NCBI GenBank assembly: GCA_045615705.1
Contig: JAZLFH010000011.1
Span: 1 to 21,411, forward strand
Direction: 5' to 3'
DNA length: 21,411 nucleotides
Origin: JAZLFH01 sp045615705
GTDB taxonomy: Bacteria; Bacillota; Clostridia; UMGS1883
Made by a program: the position numbers and the translations under genes. Below, piece by piece: positions 14,079 to 21,411 of this stretch (position 1 is its first letter; every line of letters starts with the position of its first letter). Under the pieces are notes generated by a model. The model searched no databases. It was not told the DNA's origin and was given only the letters and a program-made list of their open reading frames with translations.

Positions 14079-15605
14079 TCAGTTAATACCGTTGCTTCTC
14101 TTGAAAGCACTGTTTCTTGCTTTGATGCAATCTTCGATATGACGCTTTTTGAGTTCTTCGATATAACTATCCCAGTCAGCATCAATATCGGAACTTCCGA
14201 TAACCCACTTCGAAGTCTTTTCGTTGACGAAAGATTTGCAATCATTAAAATACTTATCATAAACATCTGATTCCTCAGCTGTCCAATTTGATATGAAGGG
14301 AACAGGTCTTACAACATCTTTGTACAAGTCAAATGCTGCTTTTCCGGCTTCATTCATGCCCTGATATTCAGCAGCAATTGAATTGATAGCGGAAATTTCC
14401 TGCTGCCCGATACCTCTCATGTAACCCGGAACATCGCCGGAACTTAAAACTTCATCTGTGAATATAGGCTCACCGTCAACCATTGTGTAGTGAACACCTT
14501 CTATACCGTATGCAAGAAGGCGACTTCCTTCTTCGCTCATCCAAAAATCAAAATATTTCATTGTTTCTTCAACATGCTTGTTGTCAACCGAAATACCCCA
14601 ACCAAAGTCATGAAGAGGAGTTCTTCCTGTCCACTCTTCTACTCTGCCTTTTTCATTCTTCGGAGGAAGAATACCTACAAGGTTGATTCCCGGTACATCA
14701 TTGGCAAACTTATCGGCATATTTTGTTGTAGAACTGAACCAGTCATGTGTGAGACCGCCGTTATTTTGAACATACAAACTGTCGCGTGCCGTACTTCCGC
14801 GTGTGAAGATTTCTCTGTCTACAAGTCCTTCTTTGTACCACTGGGCAAGAAGTTTAACGCCTGCTTTGTAGTCTTCCTGCATAGGACCGTATACTAAGTT
14901 CTGTCCATCTTCTGTGTACCAATCTTTTGTACCGCCTGCAAGGTTGATGATGCAGTCGTAATCGCACAAACGACTGAAAAACGGGATTTCATCTGCCTGA
15001 CCGTTACCGTTAGGATCCTTTGTTTTAAATGCTGTTAAAACATCATGGAGTTCATCAACTGTTGTAGGTGCTTCAAGTCCTAACTTGTCAAGCCAATCCT
15101 GACGAACAACCCAACCCTGTGAGGGTAACGAACCTTCATCAAGTCCCGAAAGTGAACCGGGAATGCAGTAAATATGACCGTCAGATGCAGTAGCTCTTGC
15201 TTTGTAAATCGGATATGTGTCAAGGTACTTCTGAATGTTTGGTGCATATTTCTTAATAAGATCTTCAAGAGGAATAAGTCCTCCGTCAAGTCCGAACTGA
15301 TTCATATCACTATAAGAATAGTGAATGATGTCCGGAAGTGTGTCGGATACAACCATTGTCTGCCATGCAGTAGCCGATTCCGAAATAGCTTCGGATGCCG
15401 TAGCATGAAGTGTAACACCTGTTCTCTTTGCTGCTTCAACAAACAACGGATAATCGTCTTTAAATACGAATCTATTGTTGAAGTGCATGAAAATTGTAAG
15501 TTCAAGACCGTCTGAAATCTTGCTGTTCTTTTTACCGCAACCTGCAAAAACTGCAACCATAAGTGCTACGGCAAGGACTAATGCGATAATTTTTTTTGTT
15601 TTCAT
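14079..15605 (-). CDS. Extracellular solute-binding lipoprotein (family 1, LplA/AlgQ-like) of a saccharide ABC importer
   Basis: This 508-residue lipoprotein captures saccharide outside the membrane and delivers it to the two permeases encoded upstream. The N-terminus is a basic, hydrophobic signal ending in FAGC, with C23 as the lipidated residue. At about 197-206 it carries an acidic loop, DPNGNGQADE, a calcium-site feature typical of LplA and alginate-binding AlgQ relatives. I chose ATG 15605 because AAGGAAGGA (15611-15619) lies 5 nt upstream; the ATG at 15626 has no ribosome site and sits before that sequence. Large binding proteins of this group handle acidic oligo- or polysaccharides, including glycosaminoglycan fragments in Streptobacillus moniliformis (from memory). 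The gene is followed by a 16-bp hairpin that may boost its transcript. Confidence 0.92.
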   Translation of the reverse strand: MKTKKIIALVLAVALMVAVFAGCGKKNSKISDGLELTIFMHFNNRFVFKDDYPLFVEAAKRTGVTLHATASEAISESATAWQTMVVSDTLPDIIHYSYSDMNQFGLDGGLIPLEDLIKKYAPNIQKYLDTYPIYKARATASDGHIYCIPGSLSGLDEGSLPSQGWVVRQDWLDKLGLEAPTTVDELHDVLTAFKTKDPNGNGQADEIPFFSRLCDYDCIINLAGGTKDWYTEDGQNLVYGPMQEDYKAGVKLLAQWYKEGLVDREIFTRGSTARDSLYVQNNGGLTHDWFSSTTKYADKFANDVPGINLVGILPPKNEKGRVEEWTGRTPLHDFGWGISVDNKHVEETMKYFDFWMSEEGSRLLAYGIEGVHYTMVDGEPIFTDEVLSSGDVPGYMRGIGQQEISAINSIAAEYQGMNEAGKAAFDLYKDVVRPVPFISNWTAEESDVYDKYFNDCKSFVNEKTSKWVIGSSDIDADWDSYIEELKKRHIEDCIKARNSAFKRSNGIN

Positions 15606-15652
15606 TGTTTTCCTTCCTTTTTTCATTTATTTAAAATAAATTAAACCCTTAA

Positions 15653-16525
15653 TTAACCCTTTACCGCTCCGAGCATAATGCCCTTTGTAAAGAATTTTTG
15701 AATAAACGGATAAATGATAAGCATCGGAATAATAGCAATCATAATAAGTGCATAGGTACCCGTTGTTTCACTCTTTGATGTATAATCCATCGCAACAGTT
15801 GTATTCTCGTCTGCTTTAAGTTCTACAATCCACTTTCTGAGATAAACCTGTAACGGGAATTTTTTAGCATCGGTAAGAAGAATCATAGACCAAAAATACG
15901 CATTCCAATGACCTACGAAATAGTAAAGTGTAAGAGTCATTATCGCAGGTACCGAAAGCGGAATGTAAATATCAACAAATGTCTTAAAATCACTTGCTCC
16001 GTCAATAAGAGCCGACTCTTCCATCTCCGTAGGAACGCTCTCAAAATAGGAACGCATAAGAATTATGTAGTAAGCCGATACCGCACCGTGAAGCAAAAGA
16101 CCTATTCTTGAATCTAAAAGTCCCAAACTTCTGATGTTCAAGTAAGTGGGAATCATACCGGCCCCAAACCACATTGTAAGATTAAGATAAATGTTAAATG
16201 CTCTTCTTCCAACTAATCTTCTCTTTGAAAGTGCATAAGCAGCAGTCATAGTAAGAATCATATTAAGTAAAGTACCAAATACCGAATAGAAAATCGTATT
16301 TGCATATCCTATCCAAAGTTCAGGCTTTTTAACTACATCTTCGTATGCTGACAATGTGAAATCTTTTACCCAAAATGTAACCAAACCCGCATTTACCGAA
16401 GTGCCACTTGAAAAAGATGCCACCAAAACATACCAAACCGGATAAAGAGTGATGAATATAAAGAGCAACATCAAAAAATAGTTGAAAATCTGGAATATTT
16501 TTTCGCCAAGTGTCATTCTGTTCAT
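15653..16525 (-). CDS. ABC sugar permease, LplC/YtcP type
   Basis: This 290-residue inner-membrane permease has about six transmembrane helices. The EAA loop that docks the ATPase reads ESALIDGASDFKTFVDIYIP, followed by LSVPAIMT. The N-terminal GEKIFQIFNYFLMLLF and the C-terminal KGIMLGAVKG are typical of the LplC subgroup of carbohydrate-uptake CUT1 importers. Start ATG 16525 has GGAGG (16534-16538) 8 nt upstream, immediately adjoining the stop of the partner permease. It forms the heterodimeric channel with that protein. No ATPase gene is in the window; a shared MsmX/UgpC-type ATPase encoded elsewhere would be expected. Confidence 0.93.
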   Translation of the reverse strand: MNRMTLGEKIFQIFNYFLMLLFIFITLYPVWYVLVASFSSGTSVNAGLVTFWVKDFTLSAYEDVVKKPELWIGYANTIFYSVFGTLLNMILTMTAAYALSKRRLVGRRAFNIYLNLTMWFGAGMIPTYLNIRSLGLLDSRIGLLLHGAVSAYYIILMRSYFESVPTEMEESALIDGASDFKTFVDIYIPLSVPAIMTLTLYYFVGHWNAYFWSMILLTDAKKFPLQVYLRKWIVELKADENTTVAMDYTSKSETTGTYALIMIAIIPMLIIYPFIQKFFTKGIMLGAVKG

Positions 16526-16539
16526 TTACTCTTCCTCCT

Positions 16540-17484
16540 TTACCAAATTGATGCATCGTTAAGTTTACTACTTACTCTGTTTGCCATTATAACCAAAACA
16601 AGTGAAACTAAACTGTTAAGCAACCCAACTGCCGTTGAAAGAGAGAAGTCCCCTCCGCCACCGATTGAGTTGTTGTAAACATAAGTACTGATAACTTCCG
16701 ATGTTGCCCTGTTTCCGCCGTTCTGTAAAAGAAGAATTGTATCGGAACCGAGGCTTAAAAGGTTTCCTACTCTTAAAATAAGCATAATAGAAACCGTTGG
16801 CAAAATTCCGGGAAGCGTTACATGAATTGTCTGCTTCCAACGACTCGCACCATCAAGTGCTGCCGCTTCGTAAAGTCCTTGGTCAATAGAACAAAGTGCC
16901 GATGTATAAATAATCGTACCGAAACCAGTTCCCTGCCAACCCTGCATAGAATTAAAGATCGTCCTGAACCATTTTTCTTCCATCATAAAGTATGTAGATG
17001 TTCCGAGGGCTTTATTAACAATACCTGTTGACGGAGAAAGAAGTGCTATAACCAAACCTGCAACAACAACCGTTGAAATAAAGTGCGGAAGATACATACA
17101 TGTCTGTGTTATACTCTTAAACCACTTAACCCTTACTTCGTTAAGTAAAAGAGCAACTATAATGGTAAGCGGAAATAAAAATATAAGACTGTAAAAATTA
17201 ATAAGTAAAGTATTCCCGATTATTTTCCAACAATCCGTAGCCTCAAAGAAGGTTCTAAAATTTTCAAGACCCACCCAAGGAGTTCCCAAAATACCTTTTC
17301 TTATGTTAGTGTTTGTTACTTTATGAAACGCTGCCAAAATACCGTACATTGGCTTATAAACCCATATTGCAAACCAGACAAGTGTAGGTAAGAGCATAAG
17401 ATATAACTGCCAATTCTTTTTTAATGAATGCACAAAAGCATTTTCTTCTTTTTTAACAACCGCAGCATCTGCTGTTTTTGCCAT
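16540..17484 (-). CDS. ABC sugar permease, LplB/YteP type
   Basis: This 314-residue inner-membrane permease is the partner of the LplC-type protein. It has a charged cytoplasmic N-terminus, the first helix around LYLMLLPTLVWFAIWVYKP, the subgroup's PMYGILAAF and WVGLENFRTFF segments, and the EAA loop YEAAALDGASRWKQTIHVTL followed by PGILPT. ATG 17484 is preferred; the in-frame TTG at 17496 directly abuts the GGGG of the ribosome site (17497-17500), which leaves no spacing, whereas the ATG has a rather long 12-nt spacing. It comes 34 nt after the dehydrogenase gene with no terminator between. Family assignment secure, substrate inferred from neighbours. Confidence 0.93.
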   Translation of the reverse strand: MAKTADAAVVKKEENAFVHSLKKNWQLYLMLLPTLVWFAIWVYKPMYGILAAFHKVTNTNIRKGILGTPWVGLENFRTFFEATDCWKIIGNTLLINFYSLIFLFPLTIIVALLLNEVRVKWFKSITQTCMYLPHFISTVVVAGLVIALLSPSTGIVNKALGTSTYFMMEEKWFRTIFNSMQGWQGTGFGTIIYTSALCSIDQGLYEAAALDGASRWKQTIHVTLPGILPTVSIMLILRVGNLLSLGSDTILLLQNGGNRATSEVISTYVYNNSIGGGGDFSLSTAVGLLNSLVSLVLVIMANRVSSKLNDASIW

Positions 17485-17518
17485 CAAGTTGTTCAACCCC
17501 TTTTTTATTATAGTAAAA

Positions 17519-18307
17519 TTATTGCGGTTGCTTTCCTATATAAGCCAAAATACCGCCGTCAACATACAATACATGTCCGTTAACAAAATTAGATGCATCT
17601 GATGCTAAGAATACTGCAGGTCCTACGAGGTCATCTGTTGTACCCCATCTCTCTGCCGGTGTCTTTGCTACTATAAATGCGTCAAAAGGATGCCTTGAAC
17701 CATCAGGCTGTCTTTCACGAAGAGGTGCAGTTTGAGGTGTTTCGATATATCCCGGTCCGATACCGTTACACTGAATATTATATGCACCATATTCAGAGCA
17801 GATGTTTCTTGTAAGCATCTTGAGTCCGCCCTTTGCTGCTGCGTATGCCGAAACGGTCTCTCTGCCGAGTTCTGACATCATTGAGCATATGTTTATAATT
17901 TTACCATGGCCCTTCTTAATCATCGAAGGAATAACTGCCTTAGATACGATAAACGGAGCATTGAGGTCAACATCTATAACCTGTCTGAACTCTGCGGCTG
18001 TCATATCGCACATCGGAATTCTCTTAATGATACCTGCGTTATTAACCAAGATATCAATAACCCCAACTTCCTTCTCTATTCTTTGAACAAGTTCGTTAAC
18101 TTTTTCTTCATTTGTAACATCACAAACATAACCATAAGCCTTGATGCCTTCTTTTTCATAACTTTCAAGGCCTTTGTCAACAAGTTCTTGCTTGATATCG
18201 TTAAAAACGATTGTCGCACCATTTTTTGCAAATCCCTTAGCAATCGCAAAACCAATACCGTAAGATGCACCGGTTACAAGTGCAACTTTTCCTTCCAAAC
18301 TAAACAT
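17519..18307 (-). CDS. Short-chain dehydrogenase/reductase, gluconate 5-dehydrogenase/KduD/DhuD-like
   Basis: This NAD(P)-dependent SDR has 262 residues. Cofactor motif TGASYGIG (12-19), NNAG (89-92), and catalytic S142, Y155 and K159 in SAYAAAKGG are all intact. Segments such as INICSMMSELG and GPGYIETPQT followed by PAERWGTTDDLVGPAVFLAS resemble gluconate 5-dehydrogenase and 2-dehydro-3-deoxygluconate 5-dehydrogenase. Next to a GH88 hydrolase the expected reaction is reduction of the 2,5-diketo uronate derived from unsaturated glucuronate to 2-keto-3-deoxygluconate (the DhuD step). ATG 18307 is chosen: AAGGGG (18315-18320) is 7 nt before it but only 1 nt before the ATG at 18313. The isomerase (DhuI/KduI) that precedes this step is not in the window. 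Confidence 0.88.
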   Translation of the reverse strand: MFSLEGKVALVTGASYGIGFAIAKGFAKNGATIVFNDIKQELVDKGLESYEKEGIKAYGYVCDVTNEEKVNELVQRIEKEVGVIDILVNNAGIIKRIPMCDMTAAEFRQVIDVDLNAPFIVSKAVIPSMIKKGHGKIINICSMMSELGRETVSAYAAAKGGLKMLTRNICSEYGAYNIQCNGIGPGYIETPQTAPLRERQPDGSRHPFDAFIVAKTPAERWGTTDDLVGPAVFLASDASNFVNGHVLYVDGGILAYIGKQPQ

Positions 18308-18327
18308 TTTCATTCCCCTTTTATGTA

Positions 18328-19422
18328 TTAATTAAAATTTTTACCTAATTCAACTGCTTTGCAAACCGCAGTAAAGAAGTAGTAATCTCCGTAAATTAAA
18401 GCCAAATGCTCATGCTTTGAGTACATTTCACAACCATAGTTTAAAAGTGCCTCATCATTTTCATCGTCCCAAGGACAGAAATTCTTATCACAAGCATCAA
18501 GAAGTTTTACTGCTTCGTCATAGTACTTTCTGTCGCCTGTCGCTTCTGCTATGTCAAGCAATCCGCACGATGCAATAGCCGCCGCACTCGAATCATAAAG
18601 TTCATCGCACTCCGGCTGACAGAAATCACATTTTACTTTATAGTCATTTTTCTTCGCTTCGCCAATAAAGTAATTCGCACACTTAATCGCAGTATCTAAA
18701 TAACGCTGCTCTTTTGTTGCGTTATAACTCTGAATAAAGCCATATACTGCCCAACTCTGACCACGGGTCCACGATGAACCCTTCTTATAACCCTGACCGC
18801 CAAAGTCATCTTTATAGTTCCCCTCGTTGTCAAAACTTACAATGTGACGGGAACTTCCGTTTTCACGAATGAAAACTTTCATAACCGTATCGGCATGTTT
18901 TTTAGCAATGTAAGAAAATCTGTCGTCTTTCAATTCTTCACTTGCCCAATACAGAAGCGGAAGATTCATCATACAATCTATGATGGCGGAATGGAGATTA
19001 TTCTCTCCATTCCAAGCCTGAATATAGTTTCCTACGCCATTGAATCTCGATGCTAAAACACTTGCCGCTAAAAGCGAATCGTTTCTCGCTTTTAAATCTT
19101 TTGTGTGCTTATAATTCTCCACACCGGTCAAAAGCCACAAGAATCCTAAATCATGATCAAGATTATTATAATCCAAATGCAACACATTTGCAAGTTTTTC
19201 TTGAACATTTTTTGTATAATTTGCATAAATTTTGTCGCCGGTTTCGTCAAACATCCTCCACAGGATGCCTCCCCAAAAAGAATTTGTCCACCAAAACGCC
19301 TTTTCCCCCGAGTAATCGTTGTATTTTCCGTTCTCGGTAGTATAAGGGATACTGTCCTTAATTCTTTTTGATGTGTTAGCGAGTTTATCAATGCATTTTT
19401 TCTTAAGTGTAATCATATCCAT
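18328..19422 (-). CDS. Unsaturated glucuronyl hydrolase, glycoside hydrolase family 88
   Basis: GH88 enzymes hydrate the vinyl ether of the 4,5-unsaturated uronic acid left by polysaccharide lyases, releasing it as a keto-uronate plus the remaining sugar. The 364-residue cytoplasmic protein has the family length and no signal peptide. Motifs: AFWWTNSFWGGILW (42-55), DHDLGFLWLL with D91, IIDCMMNLPLL with D149 (these two match the catalytic Asp pair of the Bacillus enzyme), and SSWTRGQSWAVYGF (216-229). I chose ATG 19422; a GAGAGG site lies 13 nt upstream, so the in-frame TTG at 19431 is a weaker alternative. It starts 24 nt after the surface-protein stop and is 20 nt from the dehydrogenase, consistent with one operon. 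Confidence 0.93.
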   Translation of the reverse strand: MDMITLKKKCIDKLANTSKRIKDSIPYTTENGKYNDYSGEKAFWWTNSFWGGILWRMFDETGDKIYANYTKNVQEKLANVLHLDYNNLDHDLGFLWLLTGVENYKHTKDLKARNDSLLAASVLASRFNGVGNYIQAWNGENNLHSAIIDCMMNLPLLYWASEELKDDRFSYIAKKHADTVMKVFIRENGSSRHIVSFDNEGNYKDDFGGQGYKKGSSWTRGQSWAVYGFIQSYNATKEQRYLDTAIKCANYFIGEAKKNDYKVKCDFCQPECDELYDSSAAAIASCGLLDIAEATGDRKYYDEAVKLLDACDKNFCPWDDENDEALLNYGCEMYSKHEHLALIYGDYYFFTAVCKAVELGKNFN

Positions 19423-19446
19423 TGTCGACAAAAATCCTCTCAAAAA

Positions 19447-21411
19447 TTAATTTACTAATTCCAAATCGTTAAATACCAAAACTTCTTTAAGTTGCGAGCT
19501 TCTGTATCTGAATATAACCCTTGAGAAATCATCACCATTATGAATGTGATCCTTAACATCATCATAAGTTCCGGCGTAAACTCTTTGATTTTCAGGTTTT
19601 GATGCATCAAATACAGTTACAGGAGTGCTTGAACTAATATTTATCCAGTTCCACTCGTCAGAATACGCTGAAGATGTGCTCCAATCAAGTTCGGCTCTTT
19701 CGTCAGAAAGTTTCATAGCAGAACCCGGTTGTGCAGTGTCATAAGATAATCTCTTGAACTGAACAAGACCGTTTTGACGATTATTTACAACTCCGTATAA
19801 GAATACTTTATTAAGTTCTGTCTTTCTGTCGTAATTGGTATTAAGATGCCCTGGTCTTACAACCGTTATGGTATTCTGACCGCTATCATCTACCCTATAT
19901 CTCAAAGCCGGAGTAATTCCCGAAACAGTTCCGTCTTCGTCATATGTCTCGTAATATATTGCATCGCCTACTCCATAACCTTCAGCTAAGAAATCTGCCT
20001 CGTACTTATGCGAAATGAACAACTTCTTTTCACTGCCTCCGGAGTATCCGTAGATGCATGTGTAAGAATCATCTGTATCCGGATCATAAGCTTCTCCAAT
20101 TCCCGAGATAACCGTGAAGTAATCGTCATCTTCAACTGCACTGGTATTTGTACCTGTTCTTATAATTAAGTCTGCAAAAAATCCATTATCTGCAACTTTA
20201 AATGCCGAAACATTGTATCTTGTCTTAGTTCTGAAAGTTCCTCCGCCCGTAAATCCGAGATTTTCGCTGGTAAAGTCCGTAATTGTCGGATTATCCGATG
20301 GCAAATAAACATTTAATACTACAGTTTTTGTTGTATACGGAACCAATCCGCCCAAACAAAGGTCGTCTGTACAAGCAAGTTGACCTTCAGCCATAAACTG
20401 AATTGTGTAATCACTGTCGTATGCCGGTGTAGGTTTAGTAACCGTATCAATAGTTGTAACAATGTTATCTTCATTTATGCAATATCTTACCGGGAAAACA
20501 TGTGGGAAAGAACCGACTTCTGCAAAGTTGAAATCCGGAACAGACATAAGTTTGTTGTAAACATCTTGGGCTCCGTTACACTTATAGCCATCTATCGTTG
20601 CACGCTCTCTTACTTCAAACTCATACATATTTTCATCTTCGGAGAAAATCTTCACTTTTACCGGATCAAAACCTCCGACCCTGTACTCTGCCCCAATAAG
20701 AAGCCCGTATGTGTATTCAGCAGTGTTTGCAGTGTTAATATATACAACATTGTCGAATGCATCAAGGTAAACCAAAACTCCTGTGCCGACACTTGGGCGT
20801 AGTGTCAAAGCATCATTTAGTATTTTGTATGACTTATTGTAATCAACAGTCATCTTAGGTACTGTTTCATAGTCATACTCTGTAACTACACCTGATATGC
20901 GCTTTTCCGACACGATTAAATCTATAACTCTTGTTTTGCAATTTGTAGAGTTTGCTGCAATTGAAACAACACTACCATAGTTGATATCAGCGAGTTGTGC
21001 ATCTTTTCCATCGTCATAACGAAGACTGTATACTTCAAAATTGTCGTCATCTATGTCTATTTGAAGGTTTGGATTGAATACATCATAAAGTTTTTTCTCG
21101 CTCATTAATACATTATTTACGATATAACTGTCATATGCCGTAATCTTAACAACATCATACTTTCCATCGTTATCATTATCAATTACAAGCAAATTTCCTG
21201 TTTTTCCGCTGAGGTCAGTCTCTGTAAGTGAACGTCCGGAATAGTAAGTTCTGTTATAAATAACTGCAACATCGCCTGATAATTTAAGTTCTTTTTTCTT
21301 CGTGTTACTTCCTAATGTATAGGAAATTTTAGAATCCGAAAACGTTTTCAAATCGTCAATATTTACATCTACTATATCGTTTCTTGTGTTATCACTGTCG
21401 CAATATATAGC
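19447..21411 (-). CDS. Large surface-type protein of unknown function, C-terminal 654 residues (5' end outside window)
   Basis: The frame is open to the right window edge (first residues AIYCDSDNTRNDIVDVN), so the TTG at 21351 is not a real start. The fragment is acidic, rich in Asp, Tyr, Asn, Thr and Val, nearly free of long hydrophobic segments, and predicted mostly beta. It includes VIDNDNDGKYDVVKIT (an acidic, possibly calcium-binding turn), LVYLDAFDNVVYIN followed by EYTYGLLIGA, and a C-terminus ending SRVIFRYRSSQLKEVLVFND. Similar modules occur at the ends of very large SLH-anchored or cell-surface proteins of Clostridia, from memory; no anchor or catalytic domain is visible here. It is first in line before the GH88 gene with a 24-nt gap and no terminator, so it probably helps bind, display or attack the same polysaccharide. 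Confidence 0.75.
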   Translation of the reverse strand, partial: AIYCDSDNTRNDIVDVNIDDLKTFSDSKISYTLGSNTKKKELKLSGDVAVIYNRTYYSGRSLTETDLSGKTGNLLVIDNDNDGKYDVVKITAYDSYIVNNVLMSEKKLYDVFNPNLQIDIDDDNFEVYSLRYDDGKDAQLADINYGSVVSIAANSTNCKTRVIDLIVSEKRISGVVTEYDYETVPKMTVDYNKSYKILNDALTLRPSVGTGVLVYLDAFDNVVYINTANTAEYTYGLLIGAEYRVGGFDPVKVKIFSEDENMYEFEVRERATIDGYKCNGAQDVYNKLMSVPDFNFAEVGSFPHVFPVRYCINEDNIVTTIDTVTKPTPAYDSDYTIQFMAEGQLACTDDLCLGGLVPYTTKTVVLNVYLPSDNPTITDFTSENLGFTGGGTFRTKTRYNVSAFKVADNGFFADLIIRTGTNTSAVEDDDYFTVISGIGEAYDPDTDDSYTCIYGYSGGSEKKLFISHKYEADFLAEGYGVGDAIYYETYDEDGTVSGITPALRYRVDDSGQNTITVVRPGHLNTNYDRKTELNKVFLYGVVNNRQNGLVQFKRLSYDTAQPGSAMKLSDERAELDWSTSSAYSDEWNWINISSSTPVTVFDASKPENQRVYAGTYDDVKDHIHNGDDFSRVIFRYRSSQLKEVLVFNDLELVN

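Noticed and set aside
15908..16111. Open frames antisense to the ABC permease, binding-protein and hydrolase genes (roughly 60-140 codons)
   Set aside because: They mirror conserved coding sequence, lack ribosome sites, and show Cys/Arg/Phe-rich compositions typical of reverse-frame shadows.
21349..21351. TTG as the start of a 634-residue protein at the right edge
   Set aside because: The frame stays open for 20 more codons to the window edge with the same composition, and there is no ribosome site before the TTG, so the gene begins outside the window.

Overview
The window looks like a low-GC, Gram-positive, spore-forming anaerobe of the class Clostridia, probably a gut or other polysaccharide-degrading lineage. 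Reasons: strong AGGAGG-type ribosome sites, sigma-A promoters close to consensus, a spoIIP sporulation gene, an LplA/LplB/LplC-type sugar ABC importer, and a very large surface-type protein. No RNA gene, CRISPR array, insertion sequence, phage gene or replication origin was seen. The longest stretch without a conventional gene is 2675-2931, and it holds a complete small transcription unit.

Left part, + strand (1-4462). The 3' end of pheS is followed by complete pheT, the two subunits of phenylalanyl-tRNA synthetase. Between pheT and spoIIP lies a compact unit: an extended -10 promoter, a structured leader, a strong RBS, a 17-codon ORF encoding MCCNILQLLCKLFGFCC, and a perfect 15-bp terminator starting 6 nt after the stop codon. 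Then come spoIIP (septal peptidoglycan hydrolase of engulfment) and an overlapping 152-aa NlpC/P60-like 'Amidase_6' protein. A bidirectional terminator ends this half.

Middle, - strand (11291 down to 4505). A TTGACA/TATAAT promoter drives a tightly packed six-gene operon: VanZ-like membrane protein, aldo/keto reductase, transketolase N-terminal subunit, a fusion of the transketolase C-terminal subunit to an EpsN/DegT-type PLP aminotransferase, a CpsB/YwqE-type PHP phosphatase, and a phosphoglucomutase/phosphomannomutase. The content points to synthesis of an activated, probably amino-bearing sugar for a surface glycan. The covalent transketolase-aminotransferase fusion is the most unusual gene here.

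Right part, - strand (window end down to 11295). A second operon appears to degrade a glucuronate-containing polysaccharide, possibly a glycosaminoglycan. In transcription order it has a very large surface-type protein (only its C-terminal 654 residues are in the window), a GH88 unsaturated glucuronyl hydrolase, a KduD/DhuD-type dehydrogenase, two ABC permeases, a lipoprotein solute-binding protein, a PL8-family lyase without signal peptide, and a TSUP (TauE/SafE) anion transporter. It ends in a rho-independent terminator only a few bases from the -35 box of the middle operon. The proposed logic is: bind acidic saccharide outside, import it, cleave it with the cytoplasmic lyase, hydrolyse the unsaturated uronic acid, then reduce the resulting keto-uronate. 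The TSUP protein might export released sulfate or sulfonate. The ATPase of the importer and the DhuI/KduI-type isomerase are not in the window.
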